This document shows positions 47,036 through 60,500 of a stretch of 64,000 nucleotides of DNA, piece after piece. The notes under the pieces are model-generated. The model searched no databases, was not told the origin of the DNA, and was given only the letters and a program-made list of their open reading frames with translations. The translations under genes and the position numbers were made by a program. Within the stretch, counting starts at the first letter, position 1; each line of letters starts with the position of its first letter. Source of the DNA: Chlorophyllum brunneum (Eukaryota; Basidiomycota; Agaricomycetes; Agaricales; Agaricaceae); assembly GCA_963576785.1 (NCBI GenBank), contig OY756145.1, forward strand, positions 1,364,001 through 1,428,000. Direction: 5' to 3'.

Positions 47036-47130
47036 GCCAAATGATCACCGCGCACGTGATTCAATTAGCAATGTTCCACCCAGGCCTATTCCCCATCTCC
47101 TGACTATCAACCATTCCAACCCATAATGCC
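47036..47130. promoter_or_regulatory. Divergent promoter between HFI1 and makorin-like gene (95 bp)
   Basis: The two start codons face away from each other across 95 bp, so both promoters must overlap or lie in the 5' parts of the genes. No TATA box is visible; cgcgcacgtgat near 47050 contains CACGTG, an E-box. Confidence 0.5.
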
Positions 47131-48902
47131 ATGATGTCTTCCGGTATACGTCCTAGAACAACAAAGCCCCGAGGTGTCTGCAAGTACTATACTACCGCTC
47201 GAGGCTGCTTCGCAGGTTCAAGGTGCAGGTTTCTTCACGGCGACCCAGAACAGCTTGATTCCTGCGACTCCCAACCTCTCCTCTCTCCCTACGACGAATC
47301 CAAGCGCTGTATATATTATGCAAAAGGTTAACAAAGACATGTATTCTTGCTTTACCCTCTGACTCGTGCCCCTAATTCAGGATTTTGTCGGCACGGTGAC
47401 CACTGCTGGTTCAAGCATATTGTAGATGATCCTCCCATCCCCCCTAATAACGCACGCAATCAAGATGAAGACCAACAGGATGAACCCTGTTCCATATGCT
47501 TTGAGACGCCTGTCACATACGGTTTGCTTTGTACGTTTTCCTCATCATGCAATTCTATACTCCCTCAACCGGAACGCCATAGCCGGCTGTAGCCATATCT
47601 TCTGCATTACAGTGAGAAGTGGAACAGATGGTTTGATTACTGCGTACTAAAATTATTTAGTGTATTCGACAATGGCGTGATCAGAAGGGCCAGATCGAGC
47701 ACGGTACCATCAAGCGATGTCCGATGTGTAGGGAGTCAAGCAAGTTTATAACACCATCCTCTCGTTTCTGGAAGCACGGGCATCCCGAGAAGGAACGTGT
47801 AACAGATGCTTATAAGCAAAGCATGGCAAGAGTTCCATGTCGGTTAGTGTGAAACGTATACTACTACCTTATCTCCACTTATGGCTCTGCTTAGGTATTT
47901 TCAACGTTCACGCCAAAAGGACAAGGCCCAGCCCCTCTGTCCGTTTGGAAAGGATTGCTTTTATCAGCATCTCGGGGATGATGGGGCCCCATTCATCTTC
48001 GAGAACGGCGTGGATGTCTGTATGCGCGTAAGCATTTCCATACCTTCCCATTCATCTACGGGCTTACACTCGAACAGCAATATTACAGTGCTATGCGACC
48101 AGCCACGCGATTGACGTTTGATGATTTTATGGATCTTACAACCGACTTCCTTCCATTGACAGTCAATGTGCTCCAAGAGGCGATGGACAGCCTAGAGTCC
48201 GCTGTATCTGCATCTAATGACACAGTGGCACGCACGTTGGACATATTCCGGTTGCTTGTACAGCGGAACACGCACGACGATGCAGAGCCAGAACATTCGG
48301 ATGAGGTATGTTGTGGACAGCTCTGTCCTTTGATCGATTTTTCAAGTCTTCCTAAGATAAATCGCGTTTCGACTGAACAAAGTCAAAACCGATCAGCTTC
48401 TCTACAAGAACACAGAAACCCCCAACCCTCGTTCCCGTTCAATGACCTTGCAGGGGACAGTGACGCTCTCTCCGACATGCCAGGATTACCAAGCATATCT
48501 GATTCCTCTTCAGGTGATGCGTACGCATCCGATTCTGAGAGCGACTCCGACGATGCCATCAGTCAACTCGGGAGGTACCTCCGGGATACAGCGACCGAGA
48601 GACCCGGAACAACGGTGGAACATTCAGCCGAGGAAGACGAAGACACACAAATTATGCAAGACGTAGTCGAACGAAACCCAGGCGCGGTTAGGAACTATGA
48701 TGGCCCGACGGTAGAAGATGAGATAGAACAGAGGGATGGTGGAAGAGTGGCAGACCCTCCGTTTCTGACTGATGGACGTGGAAGAGTCGTTTGGAGTGGC
48801 CACGGCGAAGCCAGCGAACTTATGGACACTGAAACCCGTCCGCCAGGGGAATCTGTGGGAGAACTCATAGGATTACCGGGGAGGAACAAAATCACTAGAT
48901 GA
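47131..48902 (+). CDS. Makorin-like RING and CCCH zinc-finger protein (probable E3 ubiquitin ligase)
   Basis: Six exons: 47131-47326, 47381-47530, 47583-47611, 47661-47842, 47895-48027, 48078-48902; 504 aa. Two CCCH fingers at the N-terminus (C-x8-C-x5-C-x3-H, then C-I-Y-Y...C-R-H-G-D-H-C-W-F-K-H) are followed by a RING (C-S-I-C, C-S-H-I-F-C-I-T-C, C-P-M-C) and a further C-P-F-G-K-D-C-F-Y-Q-H finger. This order is that of makorins, which bind RNA and ubiquitinate proteins. The last 200 residues are acidic and low in complexity. A possible optional in-frame intron of 51 nt lies at 48306-48356. The last acceptor was set at 48077 because the nearer AG gives a stop. Confidence 0.85.
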
Positions 48903-48945
48903 ATTTGCTTCAGTTCTGTTGTATAATAATTGAATATGGATGCAG

Positions 48946-48953
48946 TGACGTCA
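48946..48953. promoter_or_regulatory. CRE/ATF-type palindrome TGACGTCA upstream of GDB1
   Basis: The palindrome lies 72 bp before the GDB1 start codon. It is the classical binding site of CREB/ATF-type bZIP factors, which act under cAMP-PKA or stress signals in fungi. An ACGCGT (MluI cell-cycle box) follows at 48980-48985. Whether either is used is not shown by sequence. Confidence 0.45.
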
Positions 48954-49024
48954 TGTCAAGAAACCCGCGTAATATCTTTACGCGTCTCTCCCCCTTCCTC
49001 CCTTCCCCTTTCCTTACTCTCATC

Positions 49025-52000
49025 ATGTCCAGAGGTTACAAGGCTTTCGGTGACAAGGAAAAACCATCCATACTCATACCACAATCTCAGTCTCCTTCGA
49101 TCACCTCTAAACCAGACGACCTGACCCAAAGTCCCGTCACACCTATCACTCCTAAGACCCCTGCCGATGAAGCTCTTGAATTTTTTTCTTCTACTCTCAC
49201 TCAGGGGGCAACCCCGATCACTGTTTACGAACTGCGCCTCGATCCTGACGGCGGTCCGAACAAAGACCGCCAGGTAAGTCCTTCGATTCCGGACTTTCTT
49301 CCTTCGTTGATAACGATCCCTCTCAGTACATACGTTTACCCCCAGCATACACCCCCTATATCCTGAGAGTCTCGTTCGCTGCAGGAACACCTGCAGCTAA
49401 CAATGGTGTTTTTAAAACTAATTTCCCTTTGGATGGAGGATTCTTCGGCAGGGACCGCTATACCCAACGGACGTACGTAAGACCTGGAGCTCATACCTCG
49501 CTCGTATATTAATCACAGACCCAGACTCCCAACCGAATATTCCAAACCTATACAAGTGGATCTACCCATATCACATGCTGGTGCTTTCGTTTATTGGGTT
49601 GAATATGATGGTGAAGATGGCCAACGCGTGAAGAGTCGGCACGGGTATTTCAACGTCGATCCCAGTCTTAGAATCAAGAATCGTACCCCTATTCTCGACA
49701 ACAAACTCCAAGTTTTACCCCCAGGAAAAGGCGCTGTTCTCAAGGACGAATATGTGAACCTTCCACTCGACGGTTTATCCATCTTGACCGTAGTATCGAA
49801 ATGGATGGGACCGATGGACGGATGGCGAGGTCATTTCTCCGAAGCAAAAGAGAGGGGATACACCATGTTACACTATACACCCTTGCAAGAACGAGGAGAA
49901 AGTAATAGTCCTTACTCAATCCGCGATCAGATGCGATACGACCCGGGCTTGTTCGATGATTCCTTAGACGATAAAAGTGGGAGGAAGAAGGCGGAGGAGA
50001 TTCTCAAGATTGCGCGGGAAGAATATGGGCTACTCAGTCTGACGGACGTCGTCCTCAATCACACCGCAAACAACAGTCCTTGGTTGGTAGAACATCCTGA
50101 AGCTGGTATGTGCTATTATTTCACAGCCTTACTATTCATTCGAACTTCCCCCAATCCGTAGGCTATAGTCCAGCAAACACACCGCATCTTACTCCAGCCC
50201 TTGAGCTGGACTCGGCTTTGATTAACTTTTCTGCCAACCTTGGTTCTCGAGGACTACCATCAATCGTCAACTCCGAAGAAGACTTGAACCGCCTCGTCTC
50301 GGCATTTGAACAGGATCTCAAGAGTCTCAATCTCTGGCAATACTATGTACTCGAACCGTCACGCGAGAGGAGAGCTATTCTAGCTTCATTGGGGTCTGGA
50401 GAGATCACCCCTTGGGTAGGGCCAGATGTCAACCAGAAAACCGTCGCGGAGTTGGCGGAAATACTGCTTTCTGAGCAAAAGATCGTAGGGCTGGGATTAC
50501 TGGCGTCACGATTCGGAGTTCACGTCGAGAGCAGTGTTAGTGCGGGTCTCATCAAAATTGCTTTCGCAGATGTTCAAGACGTCAATGCCCTTGCCGAAGC
50601 ATGGGTCAGAGTAGTCGACGTCGTCAATGTCTCTTTGTACAAGGAGTGGGAAGACGACATGCGGGCCGCTCTGAATAATATCCGGAACAGATTAAAGTAT
50701 ACACGGCTGGACGCCCAAGGTCCGAAACTAGGAGAAGTATCCAAACAGTGCGTATACCCCGAGTGTCACACCACGTCAATAACGGTATATATTCCAGAAA
50801 CCCACTCGTGGAGGCGTATTTCACTCGTCTTCTCCCTTCATCCGAAGCAGATCCGCTAACATACTCTCTGGCGAACAACGGATGGATATGGAATGCGGAT
50901 CCCCTTCAAAACTTCGCCCTCCTCCCCTCTAAAGCTTATCTGCGCCGTGAGGTCATAGTATGGGGTGACTGCGTTAAACTGCGGTACGGGGATTCACCAA
51001 AGGCCAATCCCTGGTTATGGGATTACATGAGGAAATATGTGACGTCTCTCGCAGCAACATTTGATGGGTTCAGAATTGACAACTGTCACTCCACACCTCT
51101 TGAAGTAGGAACGCATATGCTTGATGCAGCAAGGGAGACCCGGCCAGATCTCTACATTTGCGCCGAATTATTTACCGGGAATGAGGAAACTGACTTGTTG
51201 TTTGTGAGAGAGCTCGGTGTTAATAGTTTGATACGGGAGAGCTATAACGGTTGGGATCCCAAAGAGTTTTCACGTCTACTGTATAGACACGGGGTTGGGA
51301 AGCCCATTGGTTCTATGGACGGTGTCTGTATGACGAGTATGGAGGAGATCGCAAGTCCGACCGGTAAAGGCCCTATTCGACAAGCGCTTGTTACACCTCT
51401 TAACGGCTCCACGCCTCACGCATTACTCTACGATCTCACACATGACAACGAATCTCCATTAGACAGGCGATCCGCCGAGGATTCTCTCTCGACAGGAGCA
51501 TTGGCGACATTCAGCTATAGTGCAATTGGAAGCGTGAAGGGATTCGATGACCTGTATCCCAAGCTCTTGAACTTGGTACACGAGAATAGGAAATACCGTA
51601 TCACTGGCACAGGAGAGGGCAGCGGTATCGCAAAAGCGAAACGTCTATTGAATGAGTTGCACCTGGAAATGGTATTAGGTTGTTACGAGGAGGGCCATGT
51701 CCATCAGGAGAACGACGTACGTGTGTTACTGTGTATTACTATAATGTGGTGAAGAATATTGTTACTGACCTGCCTTTATGCAGTATATTGTCCTACACCG
51801 TGTACAGCCATCTACCCAGAAAGGGTATATACTAGTCGCCCATACTGCCTTCTCAAAAGGTGCTAAGGATCGAGGATTCAGTAAGTCATTAAGCATCTTA
51901 CAATTACGCCTCACGCTCCTCTGTGACTAGTCAATCCGATCAAACTTCGCCGGACTCGAGCGAAATTTATCATGGGAGCTAGCCTCAATATCACGTCGTA

Positions 52001-54471
52001 CAACGGTAGAAAGGACAAAGACTACATTTGTGGCCTTCCCGCAACATTGAGCGAACTTCCGGAGGTCGTCGCGCCTCAAGGCCTGGATAACGATGGCCCA
52101 TTTACTGAAATCGTGGTTCCAGAAGATTTCCCTCCTGGAAGTATTATGGTTTTCGAAACTCAACTCCAAGATTATGACCCGTCGTTGGACATATTCTGCA
52201 CTTCCGGCGCAGATGAAGCATTCGCTGAATTGGACCTCGTTGACCTTAATGTTGTCCTTTACCGGGGGGAGGAAGAAGAACGCGATGCAACAGATGGGGT
52301 CTACGGTGTTTATGATGTACCTGGCCTCGGAAAGAACACTTATTGCGGCCTCGAAGGCTGGATGCATCCTTTGAGGCACATTATGCGCTATAATGATCTC
52401 GGGCACCCTCTATGTGGTCATTTGAGAGAAGGTAGTTGGGCCTTGCACTACGTCCATGAACGACTGAATCAGTATGTCTCTTGCTCGTTGAACGTAAAAG
52501 CCAGTTCGCTGATGGTTCGATGCTCAAGTCAACTTGCGGCTTTTCCTCGCCTCGCGGAGCCAGCGAAATGGTTCAGGGAACGGTTCGATCGCATCAAGGC
52601 CTCTGTCCCTAACTTCATGCGTCCCAAGTATTTCGCGCTCGTGATTTCGGAAGGTTACAAGGCCGCCCGCAGAGCTGCCGTTGAACAATGTTCTGAATTC
52701 GTAACCTCTGGACATGATTTCACCCAGGACCTTGCCCTGTGTGCAATCCAGATGCAGGGCCAGGTCAAATCTGCCTCCCTTCATCCTGGTCATCCTACCC
52801 CATCCCTCGCTGCTGGCCTGCCCCATTTTACCACTGGATGGGCTCGATGCTGGGGAAGAGATGTTTTCATATCCTTGCGGGGTTTGTTCTTAACAACGGG
52901 GAATTTCGATGGTGCCAGGAAGCATATTCTTGCATTCGCCTCAACTCTCAAACACGGATTAATACCCAACCTACTGGACTCCGTCAGGAACCCACGGTGA
53001 GTCAATCTCTCAACCCTACCCTCAGTTCTAAGAAGAGATCGCTCTTAGGTATAACTCAAGGGATTCGCCCTGGTGGATGTTACAAAATATTCAGGATTAC
53101 GCATCCTTTGCACCAGACGGGCTAACCATCTTGTCCGAACCAGTCAAGCGTCGCTTCCCTAAGGATGACACTTGGGTGCCATGGGACGACCCGCATGCCT
53201 ACGCGTACTCTACCACAATCGCGGGAATTATCCAAGAGATTCTACAACGTCATGTTGATGGGATTTCTTTTCGGGAGTACAATGCTGGCCCAAATCTGGA
53301 CATGCAAATGAATGACGAAGGTTTCAATATTGACGTCAACATTGACTGGGAGAACGGTCTCATTTTCGGGGGTAACAAATGGAATTGTGGAACCTGGATG
53401 GACAAAATGGGCGAGTCAGCTAAAGCTGGTACCAAGGGTGTCCCGGGGTCCCCGAGGGACGGCGCCCCGGTTGAAATAACTGGATTGCTCGCAAGCACCT
53501 TAAGATGGCTTGAACAACTTTCCACCAAAGGACTATTTCCGTTCAGAGGTGTTCAGGCAACGAGTATGTCACCCAAAGCTGTGCTCCTCCGTCCCTTACT
53601 CATGCACCCTTCGAGTCAACGGTAGGCGGACATTGATCACGTACGGAGAATGGGCGAGTTTGATCAAGCGCAATTTCGAAAGATGTTACTACGTGCCTTT
53701 GGGTAAGCTATACCACGTGATGACGATTGGGACTTGCTCACAGAGCCCCTATAGATCCCTCTGAGGACGTCAAGTACGATGTTCAGCCTACCATTGTCAA
53801 CAGACGCGGTATCTATAAGGATGTCTATGGCTCTGGTGCTGGTCGGGAGTGGTCTGACTACCAACTACGCTGCAACTTCCCGATAGCCATGGCTGTAGCA
53901 CCGGAGCTGTTCAACGAAGAGCACGCTTTAGGTGCTCTGAAACTGGCAGACGAAATCCTGCGCGGTCCTCTGGGTATGAAGACACTTGATCCAACCGATC
54001 TGCAGTATCGGTCGGTATATGACAATTCAAACGACTCAGCGGATCCTTCTATTGCTAAAGGGTTCAATTATCATAATGTATGTCTCGTTCCATTGTGACT
54101 GAAGTACTCATTCTCTTCTCACATTTACACACCTACTTCTCAGGGACCCGAGTGGGGCTGGCCATTAGGCTATTTCCTACGCGCCTATCTCTACTTCGAC
54201 ACTCGCGCAGGGAGCGGGAAGGAAGTGAGTCAGACCTAGATTTGACTATGGAACCTATTGACAAAATATTCCCTAGGACCACAAAAAGACTTTGTATCAT
54301 CTTCATAAGATACTGTTGGGCCCAAGATATCATATGCAGAACGACTCCTGGCGCGGTTTACCAGAGCTGACAAATGCTGGGGGACAGCACTGCCCAGATT
54401 CGTGCAATACGCAGGCATGGAGCGCAGGTACACTACTAGATTTCCTGGAAGAGGTGCACCGTTCGTGTTGA
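49025..54471 (+). CDS. GDB1: Glycogen debranching enzyme (4-alpha-glucanotransferase / amylo-1,6-glucosidase)
   Basis: Twelve exons: 49025-49273, 49327-49472, 49519-50105, 50162-50747, 50798-51716, 51784-51880, 51931-52996, 53049-53563, 53616-53702, 53755-54077, 54144-54224, 54277-54471; 1616 aa, close to the family's usual 1500-1600. It removes glycogen branches in the cytosol in two steps. The N-terminal GH13-like transferase shows D-V-V-L-N-H-T, then [10 protein letters not shown] (nucleophile Asp near 51,080), A-E-L-F (near 51,170) and H-D-N-E-S-P. The C-terminal GH133 glucosidase shows G-W-A-R-C-W-G-R-D and [10 protein letters not shown], ending C-N-T-Q-A-W-S-A. No lesion is seen. Confidence 0.95.
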
Positions 54472-54728
54472 AAGAAAATCTTGCACCAAACGACATAGAT
54501 CGCAGACATAGTGAACTACTAGACTTGAAATTTTGGAATTTAAAATAGACTCAATGTTGACCTAAATGGGGTGAAGGGTCCGAAAGTGGAAATCTGTCAA
54601 TCTCGATCAACCCCAAGGACGACACGTGCTGCGGGGTAAATGGGAATGGCCGAGAGGGAGAAGACGAGGAGCACCAACATCATCCTCAACAAACCAAGCT
54701 GGCTTTTCTTCAACTTTCTCCCTAGTCC
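54472..54728. other. Intergenic region, GDB1 to membrane protein gene
   Basis: 257 bp holding the GDB1 3' UTR and the promoter of the next gene. cgacacgtgctg near 54625 contains a CACGTG E-box. Nothing else was recognised. Confidence 0.4.
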
Positions 54729-56830
54729 ATGAGTAACGGATCTCCCTCCGCCTACCTTCTCTGGGCAATTCTTTCCTGCATCGTGCGTCGTTCAACCAGA
54801 CTACATCACAGCCAATGCTTATCCAACTACTCAAGTTCCTTACCTTCCTAATACTTCATTTATGGGCGTATGATAGATTTAACTGTCTTAAATGGGGTGC
54901 TGGGAGACAGCCGGGAGCTTTCAAACGAGTCATGACGTGGGTTTTTTATTTCTCCCTCCGTTCCCCTCGCCTACCTCTGTATACTCCAGCTATTCCTACC
55001 TTGGGACTGTACCATTACTTGTTGTATTCAGTGTTGCGATAACCGTCATCAAATTTTCTGAGGGTACGTGATTATACCTGACCTTGTTCTGTTCTGAGTT
55101 TTTTTCAGGCTATTCTGCCCTCCCGTCTGGCAAGAGTGCGTCCTGGGTCAACCGTGATCCCACTAATCTCAGTACCCTCTCTAGTTATACCGAAGCCTCT
55201 TATGTTATGGAGGCCAAAGAATCGTGATTGGTTGCTGCCATTATATTTCATGTTGAGCATTGCCTGGTCCCTTGAACTGTAAGCCATTCAAGCAAACAGC
55301 ATATTCAACTCCTCATCTCTCAGTTAGGGTGACCCACCTAGAAGGTTGTTCGGTTTCCATTGATAATGATCAGTTTGATGACCGAAGTCATTGCAGAATT
55401 GACTTTCTGGCTGTTCCTCCTCCACCAGGGCCCAGGGAAGCGAGAGTGGTTCCACAGTTGGGAATCTAGGGTCTGGTATATTGGTTCGTTGTCTTACTCA
55501 TCGGCATTCAACCCCTCACCGCTAGCTGTAAGGTAGGCAGTATCATCGCTGTGTTGGGTATGCCCTTAACTACCCTTATCACTCGAAGAGCGCTAGAAAC
55601 GGTACAGCTTCAGTTTGTCGAGTGTTGTCAACCTGAATATGTTTTCAGTGTCAGGCCTATATATTTCTTGTCGGTTCCTCAGCTGGAACAACCACTACTC
55701 TCTGTTTTTTATATGTTCTATTTCGCTTTCCTACTTTCATCAAACACGTCAAAGCTGGAGGTGCTGAACCAGATGTTGTCGTGCGACTGTCAACATTCTA
55801 CCAGTTGAACGTGTGTACCACCATTCACCCCACCTTCCTAACTGATAATTGAGGCACCTGTATATAGCGAATCCGAGTCATGTTTCGTTTCCTCTTCACA
55901 GTGCCCTTGCTCATCATTGCTGTTGATGCTCTTCACTCACCCATCTCTATCGTCACCAATCCGTGGGTTCCACCTCCTGCTACCAGACGTCTCGCTGCTG
56001 ATGCCCAGTCTCTCCAGTTTTGCACTAGATTTTCTTCTGATGGTGGGTGGAATTGGGTGCTTTGTATCGTCTGCGATCACGCTACTCGTGAGCTCTTTTT
56101 TTTTCACTTGACCTGACTGCCAGCTGAGAAAAGCCACGGAGATCTTCTTCCCTCGTTCATTTACCCACGAAGCCGGCTACAAGGCGAAGGTACACACGCC
56201 ACATACCTCTGGAAAAGTGGCCAGTATAGGCTCACCCACCCGGTACCATCGTGAGAGGAGTCCCCAAGCTCCAAAACTGTCCTTGAGCCTGGATTATCCT
56301 ATTCCACCGTCAGACTCTCGTCATACGTTCCAACTTCCTGACCACGCTCGACGTGAAACGACATTCAGTTCGAGTAGAGGATCCATGTCTCATTTCACAG
56401 CATCACGGGAGTCACTAGATAGCCGTAACTCGCCAGGCTACGAAACTGACGCAGAGAGCGAGGCAATAACTTCTCACACCATTCCTGCGACATCCCCGAG
56501 AACAACATGGGGATACCAACCCGGTACCTCGTCCTCAACAGAATCAAGGTGGGAGCGACGGGATGCTGCGGTGCTCGCGGGTCACAGATTTTCAAAAGCT
56601 CAAATGTTTCCTCCGGGACAAAGCATCCATGCAACTACTTCCCTACCTGCTCGACCGCGACCTGTCCTACGAAGTGTCCAGTCATCGCTTCAGCTTCATC
56701 CATATGTGAGTAATTCGGTTATATGTTCTTTTTATATCTGACTTATTCTCTGGAGGTTCTAAACTTTACCTCTCCAATTGATCTCTTCGATTTACCCGAG
56801 CCCGAGCCCAGGGCTGGCTACCCTGGATGA
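54729..56830 (+). CDS. Conserved fungal multi-pass membrane protein, function unknown
   Basis: Thirteen exons: 54729-54782, 54836-54936, 54990-55063, 55109-55135, 55173-55278, 55328-55344, 55397-55490, 55541-55601, 55649-55810, 55868-55962, 56018-56087, 56124-56705, 56756-56830; 505 aa. About seven to eight hydrophobic helices fill the first 300 residues (for example L-W-A-I-L-S, V-P-L-L-V-V-F-S-V-A, L-P-L-Y-F-M-L-S-I-A-W, F-L-F-T-V-P-L-L-I-I-A, G-G-I-G-C-F-V-S-S-A). A Ser/Pro-rich hydrophilic tail of about 200 residues follows, likely cytoplasmic. Exons are very small (17 and 27 nt) and one intron is only 37 nt. I recall similar proteins in basidiomycetes but no known function. Confidence 0.75.
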
Positions 56831-57560
56831 TAAAAACCACCCCTCCCGCTCGTCAACTCACTGTTGGTGGTTGTATCCTGGTCGGTTCGACATCTCTTCT
56901 GCATGATACCCTCACCCCAAAGACAATGGAATGTTTTACCCAATGTATGTATCCTATGAAACCCATCCCACCTGCTGTCTCCCGTGCTTGACATTCAGCA
57001 CTTTGTATACCACCCATCGTATTCACGTCTTATGTATCTACACCTGGAGGGACTCGTCGTAATCTAATTCAGTATTCTTTTACCCAAATTTTGTTTCCGA
57101 CCTCGAAACATATAGGTAGCCTTGTTTAACCCCATCACGGCGGTTCACCGTCTCTGATCCTGAAAATCAATCGGCATCAGGTACCATGGTTTCCCTGGAC
57201 CTGTCATCTGCCACCTTCCGTTCTTCCATCATTTCGATGTCAAGCTGTGGGCTTCAACAGTTATTCTATAAATAGCCGTGTGCCAAACAGAACATCTTGA
57301 CGATACCACATATTGGGATATCCGATATCCCCCGATTTTAAGTAGTTGATGGGAATCATAAAAATCGTTAAGAGTCAAATTCAAGGAATTGTAGAAGAGA
57401 AGCCGATGTCCATGCAACGGAGAATCATAGGGCATTGCACCAGAAGATGAAGCAGTATATATCAGTCACTCAGTCCATGGATCATATAACGTCCAAAACA
57501 AAGAAGCTTGTAGTCCAGCTGGGGAAAATCCAGATACAACTCCGAAGTCCTGTAATCCCG
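56831..57560. other. Intergenic region between convergent genes
   Basis: 730 bp holding the 3' ends of the membrane protein gene (plus) and the RhoGAP gene (minus). No coding frame, RNA gene or repeat was recognised. Confidence 0.5.
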
Positions 57561-60500
57561 CTATTTCTTATCCACAACATCATCTTCGGCATCACTCGCC
57601 ATCGTTCTCCTTGAAAATGCGGCTGCACTCCTTCCAACCACACTCGACGGTCTTCGCACAGGGCTCCCAGAAAGTCTGTTTGACTTGGGCGAATTGGGTG
57701 GCTGCGGAGATGCAGATCCAGACACGCTATTTCTATTGATGGACGAAACCAAACTGTGGACATTGCCTCTTGAGCCTCTCGCTAACCGAGGCCCTCGAAG
57801 ACCAGGACCAGTGTTCTGTCCAGATCCTGAGCGTGCGATTGTTGTCTTTCCGGTCCCCAAAACGATGTCTTCAGTAGGCGGAGTCGGGGTTTTGCTCGAA
57901 ACAGGGCTGTTACGTCCGCCCAGGCTCGCGCTCAAACGCTTCTGAGGTGTAGGAGGGGTGACTATGGCAGCTTGGGGAGGTGGCGGAGGTGGAACCTTGG
58001 GTGAAATTTTTGGCTGAGGTGGGGGCGGAATCTTCGCTTGTTCTTCTTCCTCATCGCTTTCCTCCTCCGACTCGTCTGATTCTTCCTCTGATTCTTCCTC
58101 TGATTCTTCCTCTGATTCTTTCTCTGGGGGGGGATCAACGAACTTGGGCCGCGCAGGAAGATCATTGACTTCGGGAGCAGGTTCCTTGAAGCTGGGACGA
58201 GGTGGGAGCTCGTCATTCTCAGGCGGAGGTTCTTTGAAATGTGGGCGAGGAAGTATATCAGAGACGGGGCTCTGGTGGAGAGGAGGTGGCGGAGATGGTA
58301 TCTTTGATTTCTGGGGAGCAGGGGGGGTTGGGAGAATTTGTGGTTTCTGGAGAGGTGGAGGCGGATGAGATACTTGGAATCTCTGTAATACCTCTGGGGG
58401 CGGTGGAGGGGGAGGAAGTGGTTGTGCAGCCCCTTGCAGGCTCTGAGGGGCAGGCAAAGGAGGAAGTGGAGGTGATTTGGTTCCCTTTGGCAATGAAGGG
58501 TTCTGGGCTGCGTGCTGAGCAGCGAGGAGCTGTTTGGCATCTGCGCCGATGGAGATACGACTCCTACTAAGACGCATATCGATTGGTGCAGTACGCTTGC
58601 GAATTGGGACTTTACGTTCAGATTCGCGCTTCTTCTTCGCGATAGTCGGTGGTAAAAGAACGGTGTAGTTCTTGAGGAGGTCAATGAAGAGGACTGTTTG
58701 GAAAAATGTTTGTAACTTTTTTCAAGGAGGCGTAGGGGGCAACTTACGCGTAGGATGCCTATCTTGAATTGAAAGTTCTGTTTCATGTTTGGGTCTTAGG
58801 ATGGCTATCGAAAATTTATCAATGTAAAAAACAACACATAAACAAAAAGCCGCTTGCTTACTCCTGCCAATCGAAAGAGCAAGTTTGGCGATGAAGACTT
58901 CGTCCGATTCCTTGTCCTCAGTGTCGTCGATCAACCTGTAGAATAGTTGAGCGTTCGCACGGTGCACCAAAACACATGTACCGACGTTATTAAATGCTTG
59001 ACGATCGCGTCCAAAACATATAAATGTACCCTTGGCAGCCTTTGCAGGACGGCAGCAACGTTCCGCAACCTTTGCTCTTCGGTCACGCCACCCTCGACAT
59101 TCGCGGAGGCTCCAACAGAAGGATAGAGTTTCCTGAAATCGTCCCAGCCTTCATAAAGGGCCAAGGGAGGGTCGAGTTCAAGCGCCCAGAGCTTGATAGT
59201 GCTCGCAAGAACGGGTGGGTCGTACTTTGTCAAGAGTTCTGTCGGGATAGGCTGATCTGGGGGTATGGCATTGAGAGCCTCACGAAGGTGGTGTACCGCA
59301 GGGAGAGGAACTTCATATATCCACGTCTTGCGTTTTTCTATCGTTTTTTTTTTGAGGGGAACAATCAGTGAAATGTAACCATCAACAAAACTGATGTGGC
59401 GTACGACTGTCATCTTCCAATTTGGCGTAAGCGTCATTGAGGCCGTTCAACAAAGCTGTGACAACAGGTGGTACAGTTTCCTTCTTTTCTTCGCCCGAGG
59501 TCAGAGCAAACCAACCACCTTCAGCCCACTTGCGGAGGTCTATGCCAAAAACGATATCCGACTCTTCATGGGCAACTGACTCGTAGACTTGAGGGTGAGG
59601 TCGGAATGGACCAGTGCGGTAACGCTCGATCAGGGCGTTGAGATCTGACTCGGGTTGATAAGCAGAAATGAGAGTAGCCTGGCGTTCAATGGAAGGATCA
59701 ATGGCCTTTGGAAGGTTGGCGAGGGTGCCCTGATACTGCAGAAGGACTGGGAGGTGCCGAATTTGTCTTTAGTTGAATGAAAGGCGGAGAGTAAGATACA
59801 TACCCGTCTTGACAGCCCTGAGTCGTTCAGATTCCCAGCGTTGCAAGAGTTTCAAAGTTTCTTCGATTCTCTCCTCGAGTCCAAGGCGTTGCCTATCGAG
59901 TTTGCGAACGGCGATGCGGTAGTTGCGGTCGGCCTCTTCGGCCTCCTGGCGAGCGCGGACATACGCAGGTTCGCCGTTGGCATTGGTGGCTAGAGCTTTG
60001 CTGACAAGGTTGACAAAAGCACCGGTGCGTTTGACGATGCCGGGATCGGTGGTTGCAGCATCGACCTTGCCATCCAGGTTGAAAGCCTAAATATTTGGTA
60101 AGGATGAGGGACAGATAATAAATCGGAGCAAGGAGACATACTCTCGGTCTGAACTGGTAAAATGCATCTTCAGAGAGCTCAAACTGGTTACCAAGTTCAC
60201 CAATGCGACGAAGAACGTTTTCACCCTCGGTCAAGTCTTTGGCGGCTTCTTCTGCGCGATCCAAGCTTCCACCAAAACCGTCGACGTTGTCTTTGAGCCA
60301 GGCGACAAACTCGTCTCCGTTGAATGCATCCTGGTATTCACCCAAGAGGGGAAACCTGACAGGTCTGAGTGGGAGATCAGCTGCGGCACGGGTAAGGAGT
60401 TGAGAAACTGCGGCTGGAGGAAAAGCAAGGCCGGCAAGGAGAATGGGAGGAGGAGACATGAGTGGCATAGGTGAGGTTGGAGGATCAATGTCATGCTTGG

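Noticed and set aside
58144..58570. Glycine-rich plus-strand frames opposite the proline-rich tail of the RhoGAP protein
   Set aside because: Mirror image of proline codons; no start context or introns of their own.
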